From NCBI GenBank assembly GCA_024233865.1, contig JACKPA010000004.1:124001-188000 (forward strand): 64,000 bases of DNA, written 5' to 3'. This document shows positions 36,701-44,644 of the stretch, in pieces. How positions within the stretch are numbered: position 1 is the stretch's first letter; each line of letters opens with the position of its first letter. The position numbers were made by a program, and so were the translations under genes. The stretch comes from Leptospiraceae bacterium (GTDB lineage: Bacteria; Spirochaetota; Leptospiria; Leptospirales; Leptospiraceae). The notes under the pieces are model-generated. The model saw nothing but the letters and a program-made list of their open reading frames with translations. It was not told the DNA's origin and did no database searches.

Positions 36701-36921
36701 TGAGTATCTGCAGCACCGGTTTTTAGTCTATCTTTTAAAGGAATTTTGAATATGGTCTTTTCTGAGCCAAGACTCATTTGGTCAATAATTTTGCTTGCCT
36801 TTTTATCTGCATCAAAAAGTCGAACTAATAGATTTTTTAATAGCTCTTTTTTTGCAAGTTCTGTATTAGCTCTCTGTATGTTATAAAAATATTTTTGTAA
36901 TTCTTCGAGTTTGGATTTCAT
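33718..36921 (-). CDS. Single-chain type II (IIG-like) restriction-modification protein
   Basis: The 1067-residue protein has an N-terminal region with a possible nuclease motif (D72 in GAADTQYGN, then IIIEFEK at 78-84; the ExK spacing is not standard), an N6-adenine methyltransferase core with KLGEYYTP (348-354), motif I FDPACGSGSF (374-383) and motif IV NPPW (577-580), and a C-terminal target-recognition region (about 700-1060). Such proteins cut and methylate DNA with one polypeptide. The frame is intact and both methylase motifs are present, unlike the two other related genes in this window. It is flanked by a direct repeat (33469-33507 and 37169-37207), suggesting it arrived as a unit. 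Very AT-rich flanks support transfer. Confidence 0.88.
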   Translation of the reverse strand: MKSKLEELQKYFYNIQRANTELAKKELLKNLLVRLFDADKKASKIIDQMSLGSEKTIFKIPLKDRLKTGAADTQYGNIIIEFEKSIQSSGKLGHAVEQLREYLAGNWKSNQVYNFTLVATDCISWKIYTVDSEKWIYDTNSIFTASDIILKQKDSFILTDKNLEEFPFFLDRYLFKFTKFPATLENIKNEFGESSETFLTALNLMTKHYSNIQNELEIQTAYNQWERFLSIAYGRFVGNTKVFLVHTYLSVFSKILAFSILSKDKEFIEDNELREILSGKIFDNFHIENFVVNDFYYWIANEKNYKILRPVFQKILQTLENFDFSKIQEDILKGVYQELIDIETRHKLGEYYTPDWLCNEIIDTFEIQRGSTFFDPACGSGSFIRSFIGKIKKLIPKITAEEILSQVSGIDIHPLSLQIAKTNILLEISDLIKTVKKPMEMKLYLANSLLVPEGVELFQNQLSVKMADKEYILDKSILEKPDVFDEAIKFCDRIADSYLHRKEVMDEKEFTKQLTITIKNIKKEILIHNLEKYPFYKIFKDLKEKKEKYQDGIWKFILINLYKPFFITNSFDFIAGNPPWLTYAMFSNKEYQTILNKLANEYELVPSIANMPHLEIASIFLSHASEKFLKPGGKLAFVLPRSFLSADQHKNFRSGTSIGFRLTSIWDLGDVKPLFNVPAMVAFTEKENKKEKRMIPKSGIPGHILSGKMKQDDTQIGLWGDMSGKINKSKVTWYYTTLGDRTAFSDKKNETMEGANYYAPYFKQGATIVPRNFYFVDVLEEIPKKKADREDRIVVVKTAEHILKDAKPPWNEFILKDQVNTNFLFTTAISKSILPFALINPVFVALPITIERIGKQKEIQLLDADKILGIGDYYSSKYFREAEKLWNKHRTERSESMSTGQRLNYQKGLAGQDMNSKYLVLYNASAKDANAVVIERRKFIFPFIVESTTYWYATNDIEEAVYICSFLNSNFANKQIKSFQAKGLFGERHVHKTILQVPLLQYKSSKKDHKKLANIGELCIQKTKDFITKRDTSEVSGLKLGNLRLKIREHLYKELNEIDKVLESLNI

Positions 36922-37168
36922 AGCCTATTATTTATATTAAAATAGTGTTTATAATTCATAATAATCATTTTTTTAAGAAATCCATTTTTGTCCATTAAAA
37001 ACTTTATTATTTATTTTTTCATAAAAGATGCATTTTATTCCATTTATAAAACAAATATACCTTATATTAATAATTCTGCTAAAAATATAATTTTACTCAC
37101 ATTATCTAAGAAATAATTTTTTAATATATTTTATTGGCTATTAGAAAAGATTTTTGAGCATATTGCAC
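36922..37168. other. Very AT-rich upstream region of the restriction-modification gene
   Basis: The 247 bases between the methylase start codon and the second repeat copy hold no gene. The base composition is clearly richer in A and T than the neighbouring core genes, as is common for recently acquired DNA. A promoter for the minus-strand gene is expected here but I cannot assign it with confidence. Confidence 0.4.
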
Positions 37169-37207
37169 AACGTTAGGGCATACCCGACGTGCCGCTTCGG
37201 CATGTCA
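37165..37207 (+). repeat. Left-arm copy of the attC-like repeat
   Basis: Bases 37169-37207 are identical to 33469-33507 (39 bases, spacing exactly 3700). Here the outermost box is GCACAAC (37165-37171), the perfect reverse complement of GTTGTGC at the right end of the first element. The copy stops abruptly after CATGTCA, where the transposase remnant begins, so the rest of the element was lost or replaced. Confidence 0.6.
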
Positions 37208-38071
37208 TCATTTTGGGAAAATCCGGGTGCGAGCATTCCCATCATAACCAAGACATGGGCAGGAGTAAAAGCAATATATAGATTTTGTAATAATGCCAAA
37301 GTAAATGTGGAAAAGATACTAAAGCCTCATACGGAATCTACGTTAGGAAGATTGTAATGGAAAAAAATAGTATTAGCAATACAGGACACATCCTCAACTA
37401 ATTACACCTCACACAAGAAAGTGGAAGGAATGGGAAAACAAGGAAATGATAAGTCTCTTGGCTTTATGCTGCATCCGACATTAGCAGTTGGAACGGAAGG
37501 GACACCGTTAGGAATCCTTGATATGCAAATTTGGACAAGGGAGGAAGCGGAAGAATCGGAAGAAGTCTATATCAAAAAGAAAGAAGCAAAAACAAGAACA
37601 ATAGAAGAAAAAGAAAGTATTAAGTGGATAAAAAGCTATAATAGTACATGCGAGTTTGAAAATCAGTTGGAAGGTGAAATACACTTTGTTAATGTATGTG
37701 ATAGAGAAGGTGATATGTTTAAATTGTTTAACGAATATGCTAATAGCAAGTACAAATATACGTCTGATTTGCTTGTTAGAGCTTGCCAAAACATGAACAT
37801 TGAAGAAGAAAACAAGCATCTATGGGACTACGTTACAGTGCAACCGGAAGCGGGTGAAGTAAAAATACAAGTCCCACGTAGAGAAGGTAAGAAAGCAAGA
37901 GAAACAACGTTAATTGTTAGATATTGTGAAGTAACTATTATGCTTCCAAAAACACTTCCGAAACTGAAACCTATAAAGGTATACGCTGTATATACATTAG
38001 AAAAGGAAACTCAAGTTAGAAAAATCATTGCGGGTTCTAACGGAAAGAATCAACGAAGAATCAAATGGTAA
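37208..38071 (+). pseudogene. 5'-truncated, interrupted Tn5/IS50-like (IS4 superfamily) transposase
   Basis: Homology starts abruptly at SFWENPGASIP, so the N-terminal 30 or so residues are missing. WAGVKAIYRFCNN is followed by an in-frame TAA at 37355-37357. After it the same frame continues with IQDTSSTNYT (first catalytic Asp), GFMLHPTLAV, GTPLGILDMQIW, VNVCDREGDMF (second catalytic Asp) and a VPRREGKKARE segment. The C-terminal third with the catalytic Glu is absent: around 38040 the similarity ends and another transposase family begins in a different frame. It cannot be functional. Confidence 0.8.
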
Positions 38072-38867
38072 AACGGAATCAGAGAAGAAGAAACTAATGA
38101 AAGAATCGGAAATAAATATAACCGATAATGATGCCCACAAAATGCAACAGAGAAACGGGGAAATAAATCCAAGTTATTCGACCACAATAGCAGTAGATAC
38201 AAGAAATGATATAATAACAAGCTTTCAAGTAAATGAGAAGGATAATGACGAAGCCGCTCTGATACCAGCAATACAAGGGAGTAGAGAAAATACTGGTAGA
38301 GCACACGATGTTACAACACATGATTCCGGTTTTTATTCCATTCGTAATTTGGAGAAATTACATTTTTTGAATCAATTCGCTTTAATGCCAGACAAGAGAT
38401 TCGAGGCAGATATGAATGCGGGAGAGTTTGCTCGTGTGAATTTTAAGTATGATAAAGAGAAGAATTGCTATATTTGTCCCATGAGTAAAACTTTGGAATA
38501 TACCTCAAGTTTTCATGATAAAAATGGTCGATTGCGTTTTTGATATGAGAATGTGTATGAATGTTCAAGATGTCCTCATTTCTACAATTGCAGCAATGGT
38601 GATACGAAAAGTATTTCAAGGGATTTCAATGAAGAATTGAAAGAACAGATGCGAAACAATCTACTGCAGGAAGAGTATAAAGAGGTATACAAAATGCGTG
38701 CTCATTCTGCTGAATGCCCTACCGGGCATATCAAACATAATTTGAAATTCAAAACATTTACTACGTTTTTTTTCAAAATTAACTCCCAGAAAGAAAAAAT
38801 ATCCCAAGAAAAAAATAAGGGTGATTTCCAATTTCTAAAGGCGACAGCCTGTTTGTCTTGTCCTTAA
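38072..38867 (+). pseudogene. IS1182-like transposase, C-terminal fragment with an in-frame stop
   Basis: The frame holds DNDAHKMQQRNGEINPSYST and TIAVDTRNDIITS, then DSGFYSIRNLEKL, typical of the DDE domain of IS1182-type transposases. A TGA at 38541-38543 interrupts it. The same frame continues with the zinc-ribbon-like CSRCPHFYNC segment and the C-terminal MRAHSAECPTGHIKHNL, where the catalytic region normally reads like E-x-x-F/T-G-x-x-K. The N-terminal half is absent and its place is taken by the Tn5-like fragment. The terminal inverted repeats are not recognisable. Confidence 0.78.
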
Positions 38868-38933
38868 TCTTTTGCCTCAAATCGAACTGGCAGGACGCAA
38901 AATTTCATCATAAACTGTGCTCCTTTTTTTCCT

Positions 38934-41087
38934 TTACTGAAATTCAACCGTAAACCAGTCTAAAGTAGCTGACCTCGTTTCACTAGAACCTCTTGTAAAT
39001 TGTATATTGGAAGAGTCTATAAATTGATAAGAATAATTTCCCGAATCCTGATCGCTAGTACTAGTTAAGTTATCTGTTTGTAAAACTGTGTTGGAATAAG
39101 CAACCATGGTTTTGGTTGTGTCTGCTACCGAACTTGGAATGGCAGCGTCAATGGTTGTACTTCCATCAGATACACTACCGCTACCTTTCTGAACAACCGT
39201 TCCGTCTATCATCTCAATTGCATACCATGAAATATCTACACTACCAGTAGAGCTTGTTTCTCTGTTGAAAGTAATGGTTGTTGAATCGGTGATTGTTCCT
39301 CTTGTATAAAACCTGTTTTCTACTCCGTCCACGTCAGAACTCGCTTTGGAATTAAAGATAAGAAACGTAGTAGATTCGTCAACGGACGTAAGACTGGCAG
39401 TAGCACTTGTTCCAGAAAGCGTAGTTGTTCCGGATTGCACTTTGGCTCCGTCCATCTGGACAACCTGCCATTCCACGTCGATTGCAATTCCCGTTTCATT
39501 CCGAGAAATCTGTAGATTAGTAGAAGTTGTGAGTTGTGCCATAACGGTTCGTCTTTCGTCTTTATCCGTATCAGATGTGCTCATTCGACTGGATACAATT
39601 ACAAAAGTTCGGCTTAAATCAACACTACTGCTCAGCGTGACATCTAGCGAAGAAGTAGAAGAGTCCATAGTCTCACTACCCCTTTGTACGGATACACCTT
39701 TAGAAAACTCTGCCACATACCAATTTACAGACACACTGCTTCCTCCACCGGATTGGAATAGCACGGTATCTCCGGTTGAATTCAACTGACAAGTAGAAAA
39801 GTTATTGGCAGCAGAACCGGATATGCGAAAGCCACAATGTACAAACGATTTGGATGTGTCTACTGAGGTGATAGATATACTTCCGGTACTACTAGCTGTT
39901 CCCGATTGAATACTACCGCTTAAAAGAGTTCCCTCGTTATCCGTAATGTTTGCTGTAACACTGGAAAGCGAAAAACTATTATAATTGGAATCACTACTTG
40001 AAACCGTATGAGAAATGGTGCTTGTATGTGATCCTTCGGTTACACTATCATATAAAGCTTTCACCGATATGGTTTGGGCAGATGACCAATTCGCACTTGT
40101 AAACGTTATTTGTACAGGGCTTGTAGTTGAGTTTTTGACTTTTAGCTGGCTTGTATCAAAAGCAATATCAATGGCAACATCTGATGTTGGTTCGGAAGTG
40201 AGAACAATAGTATAAGAATCCGAATTATACCCCTCTTCCACGTCAGTAGAGCCACCGGATTCCGTAAGCGTTATTCCGGCAGTATCGTCATCCGCAATAC
40301 TAACGGTTAAAGAGCTAATGGAAATTCCATTGTAGTTAGAATCCGAGCTTGTTGCACTATGGGTAATTGTTGCACTATGAGAGCCTTCTGCTATCGAATC
40401 GTTTACTGCCGTTATGGTCAACGTTTGGGCAGTTGTGTCACTGAATGTTAAATCCACAGGAGAATTGGAGCCATTCACCTGTATTTGAGAATCATCAAAA
40501 GTCAGGCTAACGGTAACGGTATTGGTTGGGGCTATTGTCAATTGAATGTCGTAAGTGTCATTTCCGCTTGCTTCGCTTACACTTGTTGAGCTACTTGTTT
40601 CCATAATAGAAACATTCGGAATGTCGTCATCCGTAATATTTACGCTTACATCGCTTATGGTTATACCATTGTAATTGCCATCAGAACTTGTAGCCGCATG
40701 CGAAATAGTGGAAGTTCTATTTCCATCCGTATCAGAATTATCCACAGAAGTCACATTGATAGTTTGAGCTGTGTCCCAATTGGAAGAAGTAAAAGTCAAA
40801 CTAGTTATATCTAAAGTTATCTGAGAATCATTAGTCAAACTGATTGTCACATCTGAGGAAGGCTGACTGGTTAGCACAATTGTATACGAATCGGAAACTG
40901 CGCTACCCTCAGTAACATCTGTAGAACTACCGGATTCTGTAATGGTTATACCGGCTGCTTCTTGTGTGGAATTTGTATTATTGCTAAAAAAACCTAAGAG
41001 AGTAGCGTTTTTATTGTTTGTACAATTTAACATCACAAACAAAAATGCTACCATGGACAAACTAATATTTTTAAAAATTGCTTTCAT
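38934..41087 (-). CDS. Large surface lipoprotein with Calx-beta-like repeats
   Basis: I choose the ATG at 41087 (717 residues) over a TTG 18 bases upstream; the signal peptide then ends in lipobox MLNC. Residues 40-380 contain three repeats of about 110 residues, each opening like AGITLTESGGSTDVEEG, followed by SYTIVLTSEPTSDV and closing near SVNITDDD, as in Calx-beta/cadherin-like domains. The acidic closings suggest calcium binding. Residues 385-717 contain about three further repeats of a different type, each with a W-x-x-x-x-x-G-x-x-V-Q-x-G core. Ser/Thr content is very high. Probably an outer-surface protein; ligand unknown. Confidence 0.85.
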   Translation of the reverse strand: MKAIFKNISLSMVAFLFVMLNCTNNKNATLLGFFSNNTNSTQEAAGITITESGSSTDVTEGSAVSDSYTIVLTSQPSSDVTISLTNDSQITLDITSLTFTSSNWDTAQTINVTSVDNSDTDGNRTSTISHAATSSDGNYNGITISDVSVNITDDDIPNVSIMETSSSTSVSEASGNDTYDIQLTIAPTNTVTVSLTFDDSQIQVNGSNSPVDLTFSDTTAQTLTITAVNDSIAEGSHSATITHSATSSDSNYNGISISSLTVSIADDDTAGITLTESGGSTDVEEGYNSDSYTIVLTSEPTSDVAIDIAFDTSQLKVKNSTTSPVQITFTSANWSSAQTISVKALYDSVTEGSHTSTISHTVSSSDSNYNSFSLSSVTANITDNEGTLLSGSIQSGTASSTGSISITSVDTSKSFVHCGFRISGSAANNFSTCQLNSTGDTVLFQSGGGSSVSVNWYVAEFSKGVSVQRGSETMDSSTSSLDVTLSSSVDLSRTFVIVSSRMSTSDTDKDERRTVMAQLTTSTNLQISRNETGIAIDVEWQVVQMDGAKVQSGTTTLSGTSATASLTSVDESTTFLIFNSKASSDVDGVENRFYTRGTITDSTTITFNRETSSTGSVDISWYAIEMIDGTVVQKGSGSVSDGSTTIDAAIPSSVADTTKTMVAYSNTVLQTDNLTSTSDQDSGNYSYQFIDSSNIQFTRGSSETRSATLDWFTVEFQ

Positions 41088-41163
41088 AGGTATTCTTTTT
41101 AACAAACGAGCAAACTTATTTTCCCATAATCCTCCATTTTATTAAAGTACCATAACCGTATAA

Positions 41164-41191
41164 GGGACATTTCAACTACGCTTAGGTGTCC
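41164..41191. repeat. Diverged copy of the GACATTTCGACTACG repeat
   Basis: GGGACATTTCAACTACGCTTAGGTGTCC is a mutated relative of the units at 4084-4119 and 22700-22725, with the outer arms GGACA/TGTCC still able to pair. It lies in the gap between the lipoprotein and HIT genes. Confidence 0.45.
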
Positions 41192-41211
41192 AAAGAGCAT
41201 TCAAATAATAC

Positions 41212-41559
41212 TTACCCTGGTGGCCACTTCATCTGACGACCACCTATAATGTGAGCATGTATATAATTTACGGTTTGCTGTCCGTTCCTTCCGGAATTAA
41301 AAACAATCCGATACCCATCTTGGTTTAGACCCAAGCTTTCAGCAACCTTGGAGATTGTTTGGAAGTATTTCCCTGCTTCTTCTTCTTCCAACTCACCCAA
41401 TTTATCAAAACCGGTTACTTTCCTCTTAGGTATAACCAAAACATGAACCGGAGCTTGCGGGTTAATATCTCTAAAAGCTATAGCAATGTCATCTTCATAC
41501 ACTATATCAGCAGATATTTCCTTTTTTATCAGTTTGTCAAAAATCGTTTCTTCTGACAT
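41212..41559 (-). CDS. hinT: HIT-family protein (HINT branch)
   Basis: The 115-residue protein has the HINT signature: SADIVYEDDIAIAFRDINPQAP, PKRKV, GYRIVFNSGRNGQQTV and C-terminal GGRQMKWPPG. HINT proteins are purine nucleotide phosphoramidases. The His triad reads Y-I-H-A-H-I-I: the first His is Tyr while the central nucleophile and the last His remain. GGGAG precedes the ATG. It begins 3 bases after the mutase small subunit stop, so both are in one operon. Confidence 0.92.
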   Translation of the reverse strand: MSEETIFDKLIKKEISADIVYEDDIAIAFRDINPQAPVHVLVIPKRKVTGFDKLGELEEEEAGKYFQTISKVAESLGLNQDGYRIVFNSGRNGQQTVNYIHAHIIGGRQMKWPPG

Positions 41560-41562
41560 TTG

Positions 41563-43566
41563 TTACACTCCCAGCTTTTTTATATATGTGCGTAGAGTTT
41601 CCAAAACATTAGAACGAACATGGATAAAATCATCTATACCCTGGGTTTTTAACTGTTCCATAATTTCTTTGGGAAAACCGGCTACAATAATAATCTGATC
41701 CGGTTTCTTTTGTTTAACAAGTCTGCACAATTCGGGAGCTAAGGTTGCATATTCCTCATCAGAACTACAAAGAACAAGAATTTCAGCTCCTCCTTTTGCA
41801 AAAAATGTGGAAACACCTTCTTCAATTGTTTGAAAAGCCGGATTATCCAAAATTGTAAATCCGGCACACCCAAAAAAGTTGCTTGTAAACGAACTTCTCG
41901 CTATCCTCATTCCAAGGTTTCCAATAGGCAAAAGAAAAACAGAGAGAGCCTTTCCGCTCTTTTCTTTATACCCTTCTACTTTTAGCCGCAATTCTTCAAA
42001 AGCTTCGCTCGCCCTATAGATTTCAAGAGGCGTTACCTTGAAATCGGAAGCTTCTTGGACTGCACTAAGCATGTCCCCAATAGCAGCTCCGGAAGCCAAA
42101 TCTTTTGCCACTGTTTGTAAATTACTTGGATCGCATTTTTTTTGTGTGAAAACCAGTGCAACGGGTTGTGGTTTTTGCTTTACCTTGGGTAGCATTTCGT
42201 CTTTGTTAGGATATTGATTTGTACCCAGGAGAACTTCTTTCCTTGTGGCAATATCGGAATCTCGTCTAGTTTTTGTTTTTTGGATTTCGGATTGAATATA
42301 ACCTTCTTTTAACGAAGAAACAAAACCTCCCTTTCCTTCAATTGTTTGAAAAATTGCCCAGGATTGATTGGCTATTTCATCCGTTAAGCTTTCAATGTAG
42401 TATGAGCCGGCACCAGGGTCTACTACCTGAGCCAGATAAGATTCGGCTTTCAAAATATGTTGGGTATTTCTTGCAATCCTGTGGGAAAAATCATCTCCAT
42501 CGGAATAGGCAAAGTCAAAAGGAGTAACTGAAATTTCGTTGCATCCACCCAATGCTCCGGACATTGCTTCCGTTGTACCCCTTAGCATATTTACATAAGG
42601 ATCATAAACCGTTTTGTTCCATTGAGAAATTGATCCATGAATAAAAGATGCCGGTAGTGATTTGGAACCATAAGCAGATAGAATATTTGACCAAAGAAGC
42701 CTAAAAGCACGAAACTTCGCCATTTCAAAAAAGTAGTTTGAACCTATCGAAAAGTGAAATCTCAAGCTAGATGCAATTTCGTCTACACCCAAGCCTAAAT
42801 CGGTTAGTTTTGCGAGATATTCATTTCCCATTGCCAAACAAAAAGCAAGCTCTTGCACAATAGACGCACCGGAATTATGAGCCTGAGAAGCATTTACGGT
42901 AACTGCTTTGAATAAAGGAGTTTCTCCTTTCGCAAATTTTATGATTTCAGCCGCTTTTTTCCAAAGATTCTGCGAACTCATACCAAGTTCACCGTTTACC
43001 ATCAAACTCCCAAGAGGGTTGTAACCAAGGCTACCTTGAAGTTCGGAAGTTTTTAGACCTCTTTCTTTAGCTTCATTCAAAAACAAACAAAAAATATAGG
43101 GACTAGCTTCTCCGGATTCCCAGTTTGTAGAAATCATTTGGATTTGAATATCTTTCAAAAGTGTTTTCATATCCGACTGAGTTTGAATGGCAACACCCCT
43201 GATTTGGTTTTTTGATACCTTGGTATGAAAGCCTAAAGAATCAGCTCCACCTTGCAAGGCGTGAAGAGCTATGTGATTTGCAGATTCTATGTTTGCATGT
43301 GTTATGTCTTCACAAACCTTCCAATCAAAGGAAACCGGATTTCCTCCCCTGATATAAGGAAAAACTCCGGGAAAACTTTTAAGATGACCCAAAGGTTTTA
43401 GGTCTTCTTCCCGATAGTAAGGTTTTACAACAAAACCTTCTCCCGTGTTCCATTTTAGAGCTTTATCATAATCTTTGCCTTTTAGGTCTTTTATGATTTG
43501 ATTTTCCCATTCTTCTGTTGTTATGGGTGGAAATTCTGAAAATAACTTTTGCTTCTCTGAGTTCAT
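41563..43566 (-). CDS. mutA: Methylmalonyl-CoA mutase, small (non-catalytic) subunit
   Basis: The 667-residue protein is homologous to the mutase large subunit across the barrel (PYIRGGNPVSFDWKVCED, QGGADSLGFHT and LFHFSIGSNYFFEMAKFRAFRLLW-like segment). Its C-terminal cobalamin domain is degenerate: the DxHxxG motif present in mutB is missing (MRIARSSFTSNFFGCAGF instead). This is the pattern of the beta subunit in heterodimeric bacterial mutases, where it supports the catalytic alpha chain. It is 37 kb away from mutB on the opposite strand, in an operon with hinT. Confidence 0.93.
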   Translation of the reverse strand: MNSEKQKLFSEFPPITTEEWENQIIKDLKGKDYDKALKWNTGEGFVVKPYYREEDLKPLGHLKSFPGVFPYIRGGNPVSFDWKVCEDITHANIESANHIALHALQGGADSLGFHTKVSKNQIRGVAIQTQSDMKTLLKDIQIQMISTNWESGEASPYIFCLFLNEAKERGLKTSELQGSLGYNPLGSLMVNGELGMSSQNLWKKAAEIIKFAKGETPLFKAVTVNASQAHNSGASIVQELAFCLAMGNEYLAKLTDLGLGVDEIASSLRFHFSIGSNYFFEMAKFRAFRLLWSNILSAYGSKSLPASFIHGSISQWNKTVYDPYVNMLRGTTEAMSGALGGCNEISVTPFDFAYSDGDDFSHRIARNTQHILKAESYLAQVVDPGAGSYYIESLTDEIANQSWAIFQTIEGKGGFVSSLKEGYIQSEIQKTKTRRDSDIATRKEVLLGTNQYPNKDEMLPKVKQKPQPVALVFTQKKCDPSNLQTVAKDLASGAAIGDMLSAVQEASDFKVTPLEIYRASEAFEELRLKVEGYKEKSGKALSVFLLPIGNLGMRIARSSFTSNFFGCAGFTILDNPAFQTIEEGVSTFFAKGGAEILVLCSSDEEYATLAPELCRLVKQKKPDQIIIVAGFPKEIMEQLKTQGIDDFIHVRSNVLETLRTYIKKLGV

Positions 43567-43909
43567 ATTTTCTCAACAAACTTATAAAAATTTATATCCA
43601 ATTTCAGTTGGCTTAAGAATTTAATCAAATAGAAAAATGACTTTTTGCTAAAAACTTTAATTTTCAGGTGCCTTTAGGGAATAACACAGAAAGAATTTTC
43701 ACAGAACCAGCAAAGTCACTTGATCCGGATTTTCCGGTTTCGGATACACTGATTGTTTGTTGCAATAATCTATTGCTATCCTATCAAAAATATGGCTTGA
43801 CAAATTTATAAAAACTTGTTCATTTAGAATAAAAATCATAACTAAAACCATGGTAACAAGTAGTAATTATATACAAAATCAAAAATTCAGCAGACTTGAG
43901 GTTTACAAT
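43567..43909. other. Divergent intergenic region between mutA and batC
   Basis: These 343 bases contain no gene I can support. A TTGACA at 43797-43802 is followed by TAGAAT only after 22 bases, too far for a standard promoter. A CCGGATTTTCCGG palindrome lies near 43722-43734. Confidence 0.35.
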
Positions 43910-44644
43910 ATGTATCTAAAAATGCTACTAACTTCATTTTTGTTTTATTTCGTAATTCAACCAATTTCGGCTTTTGATATTGATCCTGTTGGCAATCAAG
44001 TTGAAGAAGGAATCTCAAAATACAAAAGCCAAAAATACAAAGAATCTCTGGATAATTTTAAAGCCGCAGAGCAAAAATTAGAAAAAGAAGACGAGAAACT
44101 CGCCTATAACAAAGGGACATCTTATTATAAGCTAAAAAATTATGACCTTGCGCTCAAACAATTTGAGAAATCTTCTTTATCGGACAATAAAGAACTAAAG
44201 GTAAAATCTCTTTTTAATAAAGGCAATAGTTTTTACCAAATGGGTGATAAAAGAAATGCAATCAAGTCCTTTCTCCAAGCCATAAAAATCGATCCTGAAT
44301 TTGAACCGGCTCGCAAAAATCTGGAACTTATGCAAAAGATTGAACAGCAAAACCAAAAAAATGCGAAACAGCAAGAAGAGGAAGGAGAAAATTCTCAAAG
44401 TCTCAATAACCAGGACAATTCTGATTCTCAGGAGGATTCAGACCAAAACAAACAAAAAGGTATGCAAGGAAAACCTTCCGAAAATGAAGATGATAAGCAA
44501 CAAAGTGAATCCGAAAATCAACCACAAAAGCAGAAAGAACTAACAAAAGAAGAAGCTGAAAGAATTTTAGAATCGGCAAGACAAAGAGATGTAAAAAGAA
44601 AACTGCACAAAGGAAAAAACTCAAGGAATGAAGTATTTTGGTAA
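43910..44644 (+). CDS. batC: Exported TPR protein, BatC-like
   Basis: The ATG at 43910 (244 residues) is chosen because GAGG lies 8 bases upstream and a signal peptide follows immediately (LLTSFLFYFVIQPISA). Residues 30-145 hold three TPR units (YKESLDNFKAAE, AYNKGTSYYKLKNYDLALKQFE, SLFNKGNSFYQMGDKRNAIKSF). The last 90 residues are low-complexity and rich in Q, E, N and K, as in Bat TPR proteins. Bat proteins are thought to aid stress or oxygen tolerance in the periplasm. It overlaps batD by 17 bases. The usual batA and batB (VWA-domain) genes are not upstream, where mutA is divergent instead. Confidence 0.78.
   Translation: MYLKMLLTSFLFYFVIQPISAFDIDPVGNQVEEGISKYKSQKYKESLDNFKAAEQKLEKEDEKLAYNKGTSYYKLKNYDLALKQFEKSSLSDNKELKVKSLFNKGNSFYQMGDKRNAIKSFLQAIKIDPEFEPARKNLELMQKIEQQNQKNAKQQEEEGENSQSLNNQDNSDSQEDSDQNKQKGMQGKPSENEDDKQQSESENQPQKQKELTKEEAERILESARQRDVKRKLHKGKNSRNEVFW

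Noticed and set aside
37154..37207. Coding start of the transposase within the 39-base repeat
   Set aside because: The frame is open through the repeat, but recognisable transposase similarity begins only at 37208 and the repeat also occurs alone at 33469-33507. The overlap is a junction effect.
38934..41087. The internal repeats as an artefact of tandem misassembly
   Set aside because: The repeats differ from each other at many codons and their domain boundaries are regular, as expected of a genuine multi-domain surface protein.
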